From: JACVRW01 sp963808545
Lineage (GTDB): Bacteria; Actinomycetota; Thermoleophilia; Solirubrobacterales; Thermoleophilaceae
Assembly (NCBI GenBank): GCA_963808545.1
Contig: CAWEGB010000007.1
Coordinates: 186,001-250,000 of the forward strand
Direction of reading: 5' to 3'
DNA: 64,000 bases
Below the pieces are notes generated by a model. The model made no database searches and was not told the origin of the DNA. It worked only from the letters and a program-made list of their open reading frames with translations. Shown here one piece after another: positions 52,295 through 60,437 of the stretch. Position numbers and translations under genes: made by a program. Numbering within the stretch: the stretch's first letter is position 1; each line of letters begins with the position of its first letter.

Positions 52295-52727
52295 CCGTGA
52301 GTCGCTCCTGCGCGCGCGGCACCGGCTCGTCACTGGGCGAGACGGCCTCGCGCACGCCGGCCAGGTCGCGCGCGATCTCGTCCAGACGCGCTTCGATGGG
52401 CCCGAGCCGGTCGTCAGGGACGGCGCGCGAGGCGGCGCCCACGCGCTCCTCCAGCCGGTCGATCGCGTCTTCGATGCCCTCGAGGCGCTGGGACAGAGAG
52501 CGCAGCCGGCGGGTCACGCGCTCGATGTCGGCCGCGGACGGCAGGTTGAGGGCCCCGAGCGCCGCCTCCTGGGCCTGCAGCGCCTTCTCGCGCGCTTCGA
52601 AGGCACGGGCGACTGCCCCGTTCACCACTGGGTTGGCCACGAGCTCCTCCGCGATTCGGCCCAGCGCCTCCTCGCCCGTCCGTGAGAGGCGGTCTACGAA
52701 GCTGTCGTCCTGCTCGGGCTCGGTCAT
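52281..52727 (-). CDS. coiled-coil hypothetical protein
   Basis: A 148-aa acidic protein with a long helical coiled coil from about 25 to 125 (RRLRSLSQRLEGIEDAIDRLEERVG heptad-like in two parts) and a short charged C-terminus. No motif suggests enzyme activity. It resembles the helical part of the phasin-like protein at 51172 and overlaps the convergent phosphorylase-fold gene by 14 bp. Start ATG 52727; longer frames extend upstream into non-coding sequence. Confidence 0.65.
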   Translation of the reverse strand: MTEPEQDDSFVDRLSRTGEEALGRIAEELVANPVVNGAVARAFEAREKALQAQEAALGALNLPSAADIERVTRRLRSLSQRLEGIEDAIDRLEERVGAASRAVPDDRLGPIEARLDEIARDLAGVREAVSPSDEPVPRAQERLTVTES

Positions 52728-53101
52728 GCCGGGCAGCGTAGCCAACGACCGGCGCGCAGCCATCCCGCCGTCGGCGCCAAACGATGGCGAGCGGGCAACT
52801 CTAACCGTTGAGTTGAGCCTTAGTCAGCGTCAGCGACGACCACTGACGGGTGCTTCGTCCAGCCGTCGGAGCCGCGGGATTGAAGTTCTCGGCCCCAACC
52901 GTCGATACACGGAACTGATCCCGCAGCGCCGCCCTCGCGCACACCAGGTACACGACTCGCCTCCTCATTCTCTCGGAACCCCCGTTGCACACCGGAAAAC
53001 CACCCAGTAGCTTTCGCTCAGCGGCAGGCGGCTCTGATAGCTTGCGCTCTCCCGCGGTTGGCGCTGCGCGGGTACCCGAGGGAGGACCCGGAAGAGCAAG
53101 A
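52728..53101 (+). other. 374-bp structured non-coding leader of the cell-wall hydrolase gene
   Basis: No convincing coding frame is present. I see GTCAG/CTGAC (52829-52833 with 52843-52847), a 12-base direct repeat TAGCTTTCGCTC/TAGCTTGCGCTC at 53008-53019 and 53038-53049 exactly 30 bp apart, CCCGCG/CGCGGG (53051-53056 with 53067-53072) and a 10-base palindrome CGGGTACCCG (53069-53078). A ydaO c-di-AMP riboswitch was looked for and not found. Confidence 0.6.
52985..53013 (+). promoter_or_regulatory. candidate sigma-70-type promoter of the cell-wall hydrolase
   Basis: TTGCAC at 52985-52990, a 17-base spacer and TAGCTT at 53008-53013 (fits TANNNT). The -10 box is also part of the direct repeat, so a repeat-binding regulator would affect it. 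Predicted start lies about 80 bases before the ATG, consistent with the leader hairpins. Confidence 0.35.
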
Positions 53102-55612
53102 ATGACGAAGCGGCTTCTCACACTCCTGCTCGCCGCAGGAGTCCTTCTCGCGGCCGCACTCACCGCGTTCAGCATTCCGGCGCAGGCCCAGTCGCAGACG
53201 GTGTACGTGCGGCTGCCGAGTGGCGAGGTGGTTCCCGTCACCGTCGACGTTCCTCCGGGCGCAAGCCTCAACGACGTCCAGCTGCCCGGCACGCCGGTCC
53301 CGCCGCCGAGCACCAACACCACGCCCACCACCCCCACCACGCCGACCACCCCCACCACGCCGACCACGCCAAAGCCGCAGAAGCCGCCGCGCCAGCAGGC
53401 CCCCGCGCCCGAGCAGCCCGACACCGGCCCCAGCGCCGGGGGCGGATCGCCCCAGGGCCAGACCAACTCGGGCCAGAAGGTCCGGGGCGGGGAGAAGCCG
53501 GCCGACCGGCTGAGCGGCGAGATCAAGTCTCGACCCAGGGATGAGCGTTCGGGCGAGGACCGGGAGAGAGGCCGCGACGGCCGCGCGCCGCTGCGCAACG
53601 ACGACGGCACGCCGTCCGCGGGCAACCCCGGGCTCATCGATGCGCTGCCGGGTCCGTCCACGGCCACCGGGGTCCCCAACTTCATCATCCGCAAGTTCCG
53701 GGTGCCGCCGTTCCTGCTGCCGATCTACCAGGCGGCCGGCATCGAGTACGGCATCCGCTGGGAGATCCTGGCCGCGATCAACGAGATCGAGACCGACTAC
53801 GGCCGAAACCTCAACGTGTCCTCGGCCGGCGCCCTCGGCTGGATGCAGTTCATGCCCCCCACCTGGGAGGCCTACGGGACCGACGCCAACAAGGACGGGC
53901 GCAAGGATCCCTACAACCCGGTCGACGCGATCTTCGCCGCCGCCCGCTACCTCAAGGCGGCCGGCTACGCCGACAACGTCCGCGACGCGATCTGGGCCTA
54001 CAACCACGCCGACTGGTACGTCGACTCCGTTCTGCTGCGCGCCCGCCTCATCGCCGGGGTGCCCGCCGACGTCGTCGGCTCGCTCACCGGTCTCACCGAA
54101 GGCCGCTTCCCCGTGTATGCACGCGCGCGCTACGCGGACGACCTGGCCGAAGCCGAGCTGCTCAAGCGCGTCAAGCGAGGCGAGAATGCGGCCAACGTGA
54201 TCGAGTCCAGCGACGACCGGCGCAGCATCGACATCTTCGCCGAGAAGGGCGCTCCCGTGGTCGCGGTCAACGACGGGGTGGTCAAGGAGGTCGGCCGCTC
54301 GAAGACGCTCGGCCGCTACCTCACGCTCCAGGACGTCTATGGCAACCGCTACACCTACGCCCACCTCGGCGAGGTCTCGAAGTACTACCCGGTGCCCAAG
54401 GGCGACGCGGAGGCCGACTCGGGCCGCACGGCCAAGGCGATCAAGGCCAACGGTGACGACTCAGCCGATCCCAAGCCGGACCTCGCCGCCTCGGCCGGCC
54501 GCCAGGCCGACTCCTCGGACACGGCGCCCGAGCGGGATCGAGGCGCGAAGGTCGAGTCGCACGACGTGACCGAGGCCTCGGCCCCGGTGAAGGAGCGCCT
54601 GTTCGCGCACCCCGACATGCCGGGCGCGCGTGAGGCCGGCGGCCTCGAGCAGCAGCTCGACGCGCTCGCTCGCAAGGGCGGCCGTTTCGAGACCTACAAG
54701 AACTTCTTCTCGCGCCCGTTCGGGCTGGATCCGAGCAAGGTCCGCCTGCGGGCGCTGCGCAAGGGATCGCAGGTGATCGGCGGCACGATCATCGGCCGGG
54801 TGGGCGAGACGGTGCCCGACAAGGCCGCGCACGTGGACTTCTCCATTCGCCCGGCCGGTCGCGGCGCTCCGAAGATCGATCCCAAGCCGATCCTCGACGG
54901 CTGGAAGCTGCTGGAGGCCACGGCCATCTACCGCGCTTCGGGACGCAACGTGCTGCACGGCTCGGACAATGCCGGAGCGATGTCGATCGGCCAGATCATG
55001 CTGCTGCCCAAGCCGCTGCTCGAGAAGCGCGTGCTCTCCGACGAGCGCATCGACGTCTACGAGTGCGGGCGCGACGACATCCGCTCGGGCCAGATCGACC
55101 GTCGCGTGCTGGCCACGCTGTCCTACCTGGCCGAGTCAGGTCTGCGCCCGACGGTCACCTCGCTCAAGTGCGGTCACGGCTTCTACACCAGCTCGGGCAA
55201 CGTCTCGCACCACAGCTCGGGCAACGCCGTCGACATCGCCCAGATCAACGGCATCCCCATCCTCGGCCACCAGGAGCCCGGCGGCATCACCGAGGTGTCC
55301 GTGCGCCGGCTGATGGCCCTACAGGGCACCATGGCCCCCGCCCAGATCATCTCCCTCTTCGAGATCGGCGGCGCCACCCTCTCCATGTCCGACCACGCCG
55401 ATCACATTCACGTCGGGTTCCAGCCGATGTTCGGGCAGAACAAGAAGCTCGGCAAGCAGGCACTGGCCGTGCTCGAGCCCGGCCAGTGGTCCGACCTGAT
55501 CTCCCGTCTCGGCGAGATCGAGAACCCGGTCGTGCCCACCAAGCCGTCCAAGTACGCGCTGCCTGTTGACAAGAAGGAGCGCCGGGCCAGCGACGCCCAC
55601 GAGGGCGAGTAG
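53102..55612 (+). CDS. secreted multidomain cell-wall hydrolase (lytic transglycosylase, M23-like, M15-like)
   Basis: An 836-aa secreted protein. A signal peptide (about 1-28) leads to a Thr/Pro-rich repeat linker (about 65-100). A lytic transglycosylase domain covers about 195-320, with catalytic Glu in AAINEIETDYG and GWMQFMPPTW. An M23-like domain follows (SIDIFAEKGAPV, TYAHLG), but its HxGxD His is replaced and the HLHF motif reads HVDF, so it is probably inactive or a binding module. A C-terminal M15-like peptidase has SHHSSGNAVDI (about 701-711) and HIHVGF (about 767-772). ATG 53102 starts after the leader. It probably remodels peptidoglycan. Confidence 0.87.
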   Translation: MTKRLLTLLLAAGVLLAAALTAFSIPAQAQSQTVYVRLPSGEVVPVTVDVPPGASLNDVQLPGTPVPPPSTNTTPTTPTTPTTPTTPTTPKPQKPPRQQAPAPEQPDTGPSAGGGSPQGQTNSGQKVRGGEKPADRLSGEIKSRPRDERSGEDRERGRDGRAPLRNDDGTPSAGNPGLIDALPGPSTATGVPNFIIRKFRVPPFLLPIYQAAGIEYGIRWEILAAINEIETDYGRNLNVSSAGALGWMQFMPPTWEAYGTDANKDGRKDPYNPVDAIFAAARYLKAAGYADNVRDAIWAYNHADWYVDSVLLRARLIAGVPADVVGSLTGLTEGRFPVYARARYADDLAEAELLKRVKRGENAANVIESSDDRRSIDIFAEKGAPVVAVNDGVVKEVGRSKTLGRYLTLQDVYGNRYTYAHLGEVSKYYPVPKGDAEADSGRTAKAIKANGDDSADPKPDLAASAGRQADSSDTAPERDRGAKVESHDVTEASAPVKERLFAHPDMPGAREAGGLEQQLDALARKGGRFETYKNFFSRPFGLDPSKVRLRALRKGSQVIGGTIIGRVGETVPDKAAHVDFSIRPAGRGAPKIDPKPILDGWKLLEATAIYRASGRNVLHGSDNAGAMSIGQIMLLPKPLLEKRVLSDERIDVYECGRDDIRSGQIDRRVLATLSYLAESGLRPTVTSLKCGHGFYTSSGNVSHHSSGNAVDIAQINGIPILGHQEPGGITEVSVRRLMALQGTMAPAQIISLFEIGGATLSMSDHADHIHVGFQPMFGQNKKLGKQALAVLEPGQWSDLISRLGEIENPVVPTKPSKYALPVDKKERRASDAHEGE
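53340..53400. repeat. Thr/Pro-coding microsatellite in the linker of the hydrolase
   Basis: Repeated ACCACGCCG/ACCACCCCC units encode TPT and TPK repeats of the linker between the N-terminal and transglycosylase domains. Such arrays can slip in length between strains. Confidence 0.6.
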
Positions 55613-56429
55613 CACGCAGTTTTTTGGCTGTTCCCAACTCGAGTTTGGGTTCCTGCTAGGCCCGACCGACGGGCGCTACCTGGTGCGCAGCCCCGGCGAG
55701 GAGACCGTCGAGGCCGTCCTCGTGCTGGGAACGCTCGGCGCGCCGGAGAGGCGCTGGCTGCGCGATCGCCGGCCGCGAACGGTCGAGCAGGCCGCCCCCG
55801 AGCCGGTGCCCACCGCGCGGGCCACCGTGGTGAAGCCCGCGCCCTTCGCGGGCGAGGCCGAGGCGCGAGCCTGGCTCGATGAGTTGCGGGGCGACCCGGA
55901 GCTGCGCGACGCCGAGCTGGCCGCCGCCGCGAAGGTGCTCAACCGGGCGCTGAGCGCCCAGCGTGTCGCCGCGGCCGATCCCTACCTGGCCGACGTGTCG
56001 GTCGAGCGCGCGCTGGCGGCGCGGATCGGCTACGGCAGCGGCAACCGGGTGGCCGACGGCGAGTTCGCCCAGGCGCTCGAGCTGCCGAGCCCGGGAGGCC
56101 GTCGCACCAAGCGCTCGATGGCCGCGCCGGAGGAGCGCTTCGCGGCGATCCTCGGCGGTCGCGACACCACCCTGGCGGCCGAGGAGCTGGTGCTGAGGGC
56201 ACGCGCCGATCTCGATGCCGGACGGCGGCGCGAAGCGGCCCTCCAGGCTCGCGTGGCGATCGAGGCCCTCCTGGCCGAGACCGACGAGCGATCGCTCGAT
56301 CCTCATCGCCCGCTCGTGGTGAGCGCAGCGGCGGCCGCGCTCGACGGCGAGCCGGCCGAGGACCTCGAGGAGGCCGTGTGCGCCATGGAGACGGTGCTGC
56401 GCCGGCGCCACCTCAGCGGCCGGGACTGA
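55566..56429 (+). CDS. hypothetical protein with uncertain start
   Basis: Up to 287 aa from TTG 55566, but this start overlaps the hydrolase end by 47 bp and no ATG or GTG lies before the recognisable beginning (LEFGFLLGPTDGRYLVR, about 55639 on). The protein continues with a Val/Ala-rich beta part, a helical region (AAAKVLNRALSAQRV) and an Arg-rich domain ending RRRHLSGRD. I do not recognise the family. A palindrome sits exactly where a start codon would be expected. The 5' end may be damaged or a rare start may be used. Confidence 0.55.
   Translation: MTRRSAGPATPTRASSTQFFGCSQLEFGFLLGPTDGRYLVRSPGEETVEAVLVLGTLGAPERRWLRDRRPRTVEQAAPEPVPTARATVVKPAPFAGEAEARAWLDELRGDPELRDAELAAAAKVLNRALSAQRVAAADPYLADVSVERALAARIGYGSGNRVADGEFAQALELPSPGGRRTKRSMAAPEERFAAILGGRDTTLAAEELVLRARADLDAGRRREAALQARVAIEALLAETDERSLDPHRPLVVSAAAAALDGEPAEDLEEAVCAMETVLRRRHLSGRD
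55594..55625 (+). terminator. hairpin plus T-run after the hydrolase
   Basis: CGCCC and GGGCG (55594-55598 with 55603-55607) form a 5-bp stem at the end of the hydrolase gene; a run of six T follows at 55620-55625. The 12-base gap between stem and T-run is longer than ideal for an intrinsic terminator. Confidence 0.35.
55633..55649. promoter_or_regulatory. palindrome at the 5' end of the hypothetical gene
   Basis: AACTCGAGTT (55636-55645) is a perfect 10-base palindrome flanked by CCC and, after one bulged T, GGG. It could be an operator, a leader hairpin that controls translation or a second terminator for the upstream gene. Confidence 0.4.
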
Positions 56430-56441
56430 GCCCGGTCTCGG

Positions 56442-57221
56442 TTAGCGCGGCCCGGCGTCCAGAGCAGCCAGCACGGCAGAGAGCTCTTCCACCACGTCGC
56501 CGTCCAGCTTGACCTCGGCGTCAGCGTCGTACGGTGTGGGCCCCTGCGTGACGAGCGCGAGGCGACCGCCGCCACCGTGGGTCATGGCGGGAAGGCCGGC
56601 CACCGGGTAGACCTCGAGCGACGAGCCCACGCAGAGCATCAGGTCGGCCTCCAGGGCCAGCGCCTGCGCCTCGGCCAGCGCGCGCTCGGGCAGGAACTCG
56701 CCGAACAGCACCACGTCGGGCTTGAGCGGGTGGACGCAGGCCGGGCATTCGGGTGCGCCGTCGCCCTGGGCGAGCAGCTCGACCACACGGTCGATCGGCT
56801 GCCTGCCGCCGCACTCGAGACACACGCTCCACTCGATCGAGCCGTGCACCTCCACCAGCCGCTCGCTGCCGGCCATGCGGTGCAGCCGGTCGATGTTCTG
56901 GGTGATCACTCCGCGCACCAGTCCGCGGCGCTCGAGCTCGGCCACGGCGTGGTGGGCGGCATTGGGCCGCTTTTCGGTCAGCGAGGCGAAGCGCTGTCCG
57001 TAGAACGCCCAGAAGCGGTCGGGGTCGCGCCGCCACGCATCGATGTGGGCAACCTCCATCGGGTCGACGTCCTCCCAGAGGCCGGTGCCGGGACTGCGGA
57101 AGTCGGGGATGCCCGAGGGCACCGAGATGCCCGCACCGGTGAGCACCACCGCGCGTTCCGCGGAGCGCAGCAAGCTGGCGACCCGCTCGGCATCCCTCGA
57201 CCTGATCGTCGCCTCGCTCAT
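56442..57221 (-). CDS. sirtuin-type NAD-dependent protein deacylase
   Basis: A 259-aa sirtuin. The NAD motif is GAGISVPSGIPDFRS, followed by TQNIDRLH with the catalytic His in VEVHGS, a zinc ribbon of CLEC and CPAC, and the late CVGSSLEVYPVAGLP. It removes acyl groups from lysine using NAD. The presence of acyl-CoA metabolism genes nearby is suggestive only. It follows the alpha/beta hydrolase stop by 12 bp. Confidence 0.94.
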   Translation of the reverse strand: MSEATIRSRDAERVASLLRSAERAVVLTGAGISVPSGIPDFRSPGTGLWEDVDPMEVAHIDAWRRDPDRFWAFYGQRFASLTEKRPNAAHHAVAELERRGLVRGVITQNIDRLHRMAGSERLVEVHGSIEWSVCLECGGRQPIDRVVELLAQGDGAPECPACVHPLKPDVVLFGEFLPERALAEAQALALEADLMLCVGSSLEVYPVAGLPAMTHGGGGRLALVTQGPTPYDADAEVKLDGDVVEELSAVLAALDAGPR

Positions 57222-57233
57222 CGGCGGGCGAGA

Positions 57234-57989
57234 CTAGCTGAGGAATTCGCTCACGATGAGGTTGCAGAGCTCGGGCCGGTCGTGGAACAGCCCGTGACCG
57301 GCACCCGGGACAACGGCGAGCTGCGCGTGCGGCAGGCCCTCGCGAAGCGCGAGCGTGTGCTCGATGGGAATCTCGTCCTCGTCGTCACCCACCATCACGA
57401 GCGCCGGCCCCGGATAGCCGGCGAGGTCGGCAACGGAGAGCGTGGGCTCCTCGGACTGCATGCGGTGCAGCTTCTCGTAGAGCTGCCTGAAGCTTCCGGG
57501 ACCGTCCGGAGAGACCTCACCGTGGTAGTCGTCGAAGAAGGCCAGGACGTCATCGTCGAGGTCGATCGCGCCCGGCGCCCAGGCGTCGTGGTGAAAGACC
57601 GCGGAGGCGAATACGAGCCGCCGAACGACATCGGGGCGCCGCAGCGCGGTGACCAGCGCGACGATCGCCCCGTCGCTGTGCCCGAGGACATACGCCGGCT
57701 CGCCCACCACCTGCTCGACGAAGGCGATCGTGTCCTGGGCCATCAGCTCATACGTGATCGGCCCAGGTACGTCGGCCGTGCGGCCGTGCCCGCGCCGGTC
57801 GGGCCGGTAGATGTGGAAGCGGTCGGCCAAGCGAGCGAGATTGCTCTCGAACACGCGCGAGTCCGCGCCCCCGGGATGCAGGAGGAGAAGCGGCTTGCCT
57901 GCGCCATCCTCCTCGTAGTAGGTGCGGACGTGGCCGAGCTGTGCGAACGCGGACATGTCCACCTGACCGTCGCGGCGGCCCGCGCTCAT
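57234..57989 (-). CDS. alpha/beta hydrolase
   Basis: A 251-aa hydrolase. The oxyanion loop is LHPGG, the nucleophile elbow GHSDG (Ser), followed by an acidic residue in VGDDEDEIP and the catalytic His in GAGHGLFHDRPE. The ATG at 57956 (MSAFAQLGHVRTYYEEDG) may be the true start, since the extra 11 residues are unlike the family. The role, ester or epoxide, is unknown. It is 16 bp after the stop of the beta-oxidation gene. Confidence 0.86.
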   Translation of the reverse strand: MSAGRRDGQVDMSAFAQLGHVRTYYEEDGAGKPLLLLHPGGADSRVFESNLARLADRFHIYRPDRRGHGRTADVPGPITYELMAQDTIAFVEQVVGEPAYVLGHSDGAIVALVTALRRPDVVRRLVFASAVFHHDAWAPGAIDLDDDVLAFFDDYHGEVSPDGPGSFRQLYEKLHRMQSEEPTLSVADLAGYPGPALVMVGDDEDEIPIEHTLALREGLPHAQLAVVPGAGHGLFHDRPELCNLIVSEFLS

Positions 57990-58005
57990 CGCTCGAGCTG
58001 GCTTC

Positions 58006-59112
58006 CTAGCGGCCCTGGAACTTCGGGCGGCGCTTGCCCAGGAAGGCCGCGATGCCCTCGCGGGCGTCCTCGGAGCCGAAGGCCCGGGCGAAGCCCTCGG
58101 CCTCGTGGGCCAGTCCCTCGTCGAGGTCGGGGTGGTGCGAGCGCTTCTTGATCTCCTCGATCGCGATCGGCGCCTGGCCGGCGAGCTTGCGCGCCCAGCC
58201 GAGCGCCGCGTCGAAGAGCTCGTGGTCGGGCACCACCTGGTTTGCCAGGCCCACGCGGTGGGCCTCGTAGGCGTCGATCGGATCTCCGGTCAGGTTCATC
58301 TCCAGCGCCTTGGCCTCCCCCACCAGCCGCGGCAGCCGCTGGGTGCCGCCGAAGCCGGGGATGATGCCCAGGTTGACCTCGGGCTGGCCGAACGTCGCCG
58401 ACTCCGCGGCGATCCGGAAGTCGCAGGCCATGGCCAGCTCGCAGCCGCCGCCGAAGGCGATCGAGTTGACCGCCGCGACCGTGACCGTGGACGACTGCTC
58501 CATGCCGCGCATGAAGCGGTGCGCGCCCCGCACGAGCTCGGCACCCTCGGCGTCCGCGCTCATCTTGGTGAACTCCTTGATGTCCGCGCCGGCGCTGAAG
58601 GTGAAGATGTTCGAGGACGCGAACACCAGCGCCCGGACCTTGCCGTCCACCGCCTCCCACAGGTCCATCAGGTCGCGGATGGCCTGCGGGGAGAGAGGAT
58701 TGGCCGGCGGGCGGTTGAGCCATGCGATCGCGATGTCGTCACGCGTCTCGAGCTGCACGGTCTCGCGCTGGTCGCCGGCGTCCGGCCTGGGGTAGGCGAA
58801 GAAGCCCTGGCCTTGCTTCTTCCCCAGCCGGCCCTGGGCCACCAGACGGCGCAGGATCGTGGGCGGCTCGAACGCCTCACCCCATTCGCTCTGAGCGCTT
58901 TCGAGCTGCTCCAGCACGTTGTCGAGGCCCGCCTCGTCCGCGCGCGCGAATGGGCCGGGAAGGATCCCAGCCCCCATCATCATCCCGATCTCGATGTCCT
59001 TGGCCGAGGCCACGCCCTCCTCGAGGACGAGGCAGGACTCGACCAGCGTCTTGAGGCCCATGCGGTCGACGATCGACGCCACCGCGGGGTTGCCCGTCTC
59101 AGCCGTGCTCAT
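58006..59112 (-). CDS. fusion of a 3HCDH C-terminal domain with an enoyl-CoA hydratase
   Basis: A 368-aa protein. Residues about 10-110 resemble the C-terminal dimerisation domain of 3-hydroxyacyl-CoA dehydrogenases (ARADEAGLDNVLEQLES, GRLGKKQGQGFFAYP). From about 118 on it is a crotonase: SAGADIKEF, catalytic Glu in GGGCELAMACD and QPEVNLGIIPG, ending FGSEDAREGIAAFLGKRRP. It acts together with the dehydrogenase encoded immediately upstream (14-bp overlap) in beta-oxidation. This is the multifunctional FadB order rearranged with the hydratase last. Confidence 0.88.
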   Translation of the reverse strand: MSTAETGNPAVASIVDRMGLKTLVESCLVLEEGVASAKDIEIGMMMGAGILPGPFARADEAGLDNVLEQLESAQSEWGEAFEPPTILRRLVAQGRLGKKQGQGFFAYPRPDAGDQRETVQLETRDDIAIAWLNRPPANPLSPQAIRDLMDLWEAVDGKVRALVFASSNIFTFSAGADIKEFTKMSADAEGAELVRGAHRFMRGMEQSSTVTVAAVNSIAFGGGCELAMACDFRIAAESATFGQPEVNLGIIPGFGGTQRLPRLVGEAKALEMNLTGDPIDAYEAHRVGLANQVVPDHELFDAALGWARKLAGQAPIAIEEIKKRSHHPDLDEGLAHEAEGFARAFGSEDAREGIAAFLGKRRPKFQGR

Positions 59113-59974
59113 AGAAACCCTTCCCGGTCTTCTGCCCGAGGTCGCCGGCGGCCACCAGCTCCTCCATGCGCTCGGCCACGTGGAAGCGCTCGCTTCCGTA
59201 GGAGTCGCGCAGGTGCCGGGCCACGTGCAGAACCGTGTCGAGGCCGAGCAGGTCGGTGAGGAAGTAGGGCCCCATGGGCGTCGCGCCCGAGTCCTTGATC
59301 ACCCGGTCGACCTCCTCCACCGAGAGATCGCCGTCCTCCGTGGCCTTCCAGACCTCGGACATCGCCGAGGTGAGGATCCGGTTGACCACGAAGCCCGGCA
59401 CCTCTCCGCAGCGCACGACGGTCTTGCGGATCACCTGGGCGAAGTTCGAGGCGGCCTGAAGCGTCTCCTCGGAGGTGTCGTCGCCCTCGATCACCTCGAT
59501 CAGCCTCATCATCGAGGCCGGGTAGAAGAAGTGGAAGCCACACACCTTGTCGGGCCGAAGCGTGGCCTCGGCCATCTCGGTGACCGACAGCGAGGAGGTG
59601 TTGGAGGCGAGGATCGCGTGGCCGGGCGTGACCTGATCGAGCTCGGCGAACACCGTCTGCTTGATCTCCATGCGCTCCGGCACGGCCTCGATCACGAAGT
59701 CCACGTCGCCGAAGCCCTCGTAGCCGGTGGTGCCCTCGATGCGGCCGAGCAGCCCCTTGCGCTGGGACTCGGACTCGTCCTGGGTGATCTTCTCCTTGGC
59801 GACGAGCGCGCCGAGCTGGGCTTCCGTGACCTGGCGGGCCTTCTCCAGGCCCGTGTCCACGAACTCCTGCTCGACGTCCTTGAGCACCACGGGAATCCCC
59901 GCGGCGGCCACGACCTGGGCGATCTCGCCGCCCATCGTCCCGGCCCCTACGACGGCTGCCTTGAAAACGAACAC
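59099..59974 (-). CDS. 3-hydroxyacyl-CoA dehydrogenase
   Basis: A 291-aa NAD-dependent dehydrogenase: NAD loop VVGAGTMGGEIAQVV, SNTSSLSVTEMA, the catalytic His in GFHFFYPASMMRLIEV and the C-terminal motif CGEVPGFVVNRIL. GTG 59974 (MFVFKAAVVGAG) is preferred since AGGG lies before it and the ATG at 60001 would overlap the START-domain gene. It is followed by the hydratase-fusion gene with a 14-bp overlap. The two may form a complex for beta-oxidation. Confidence 0.92.
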   Translation of the reverse strand: MFVFKAAVVGAGTMGGEIAQVVAAAGIPVVLKDVEQEFVDTGLEKARQVTEAQLGALVAKEKITQDESESQRKGLLGRIEGTTGYEGFGDVDFVIEAVPERMEIKQTVFAELDQVTPGHAILASNTSSLSVTEMAEATLRPDKVCGFHFFYPASMMRLIEVIEGDDTSEETLQAASNFAQVIRKTVVRCGEVPGFVVNRILTSAMSEVWKATEDGDLSVEEVDRVIKDSGATPMGPYFLTDLLGLDTVLHVARHLRDSYGSERFHVAERMEELVAAGDLGQKTGKGFYEHG

Positions 59975-59984
59975 GGCGGTGACC

Positions 59985-60437
59985 CTATCTGAGCCCCGCA
60001 TCCTCCTGCGCCTCGACGGTGAAGCGAAACAGAGTGCGGCGCAGAGCGTCGCGCAGCGCTCGGCGGATGAAGACCGCGTCGGCCACCACGCTCAGTGGGC
60101 CGTACTTCACCAGCCGGTATTCGAGAGTCAGCTCGACCTCCGATCCGTCCGGGGCCGGGAGTGCCCGAAGCCCCTGGCGCCCCAGCAGAGCGTCCTCGAA
60201 GACCAGCGTCGCAAAGCGGTCGTGGTCGTGCTCGACCACCTTCTCGGTCACGCGTCCGCGACCGCCCTGGATCGACTCCCAGACCACCCGCTCGTCCTGC
60301 CCGGGCCACCCCTCCGAGCGCTCCACGACACGCGCGAAGCCCTCCACGAACGAGGGCCAGCGGGTCGTGTCGGTCCACAGCGCCAGCGCCGCGCCGGGCT
60401 CGAGCGGCACGAAGCCCTGGGCGCGTGCCGTCCTCAC
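59985..60437 (-). CDS. SRPBCC/START-like ligand-binding protein
   Basis: A 150-aa single-domain protein with the helix-grip opening GAALALWTDTTRWPSFVEGF, a beta-rich middle (VELTLEYRLVKYGPL) and a C-terminal long helix. It resembles polyketide cyclase/coenzyme Q-binding COQ10 members. The ligand is unknown. The GTG start overlaps the PadR stop (GTGA), so the two genes are co-expressed. Confidence 0.82.
   Translation of the reverse strand: MRTARAQGFVPLEPGAALALWTDTTRWPSFVEGFARVVERSEGWPGQDERVVWESIQGGRGRVTEKVVEHDHDRFATLVFEDALLGRQGLRALPAPDGSEVELTLEYRLVKYGPLSVVADAVFIRRALRDALRRTLFRFTVEAQEDAGLR

Noticed and set aside
52728..53101. ydaO-type c-di-AMP riboswitch before the cell-wall hydrolase
   Set aside because: Such switches often precede actinobacterial wall hydrolases, but the conserved GGGGGACCC, GGGGTGAA and AGCTAACC segments are not found in the right order.
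53340..53400. Short tandem repeat as a CRISPR array
   Set aside because: Units of 9-15 bp without spacers, in frame and coding for a Thr/Pro linker.
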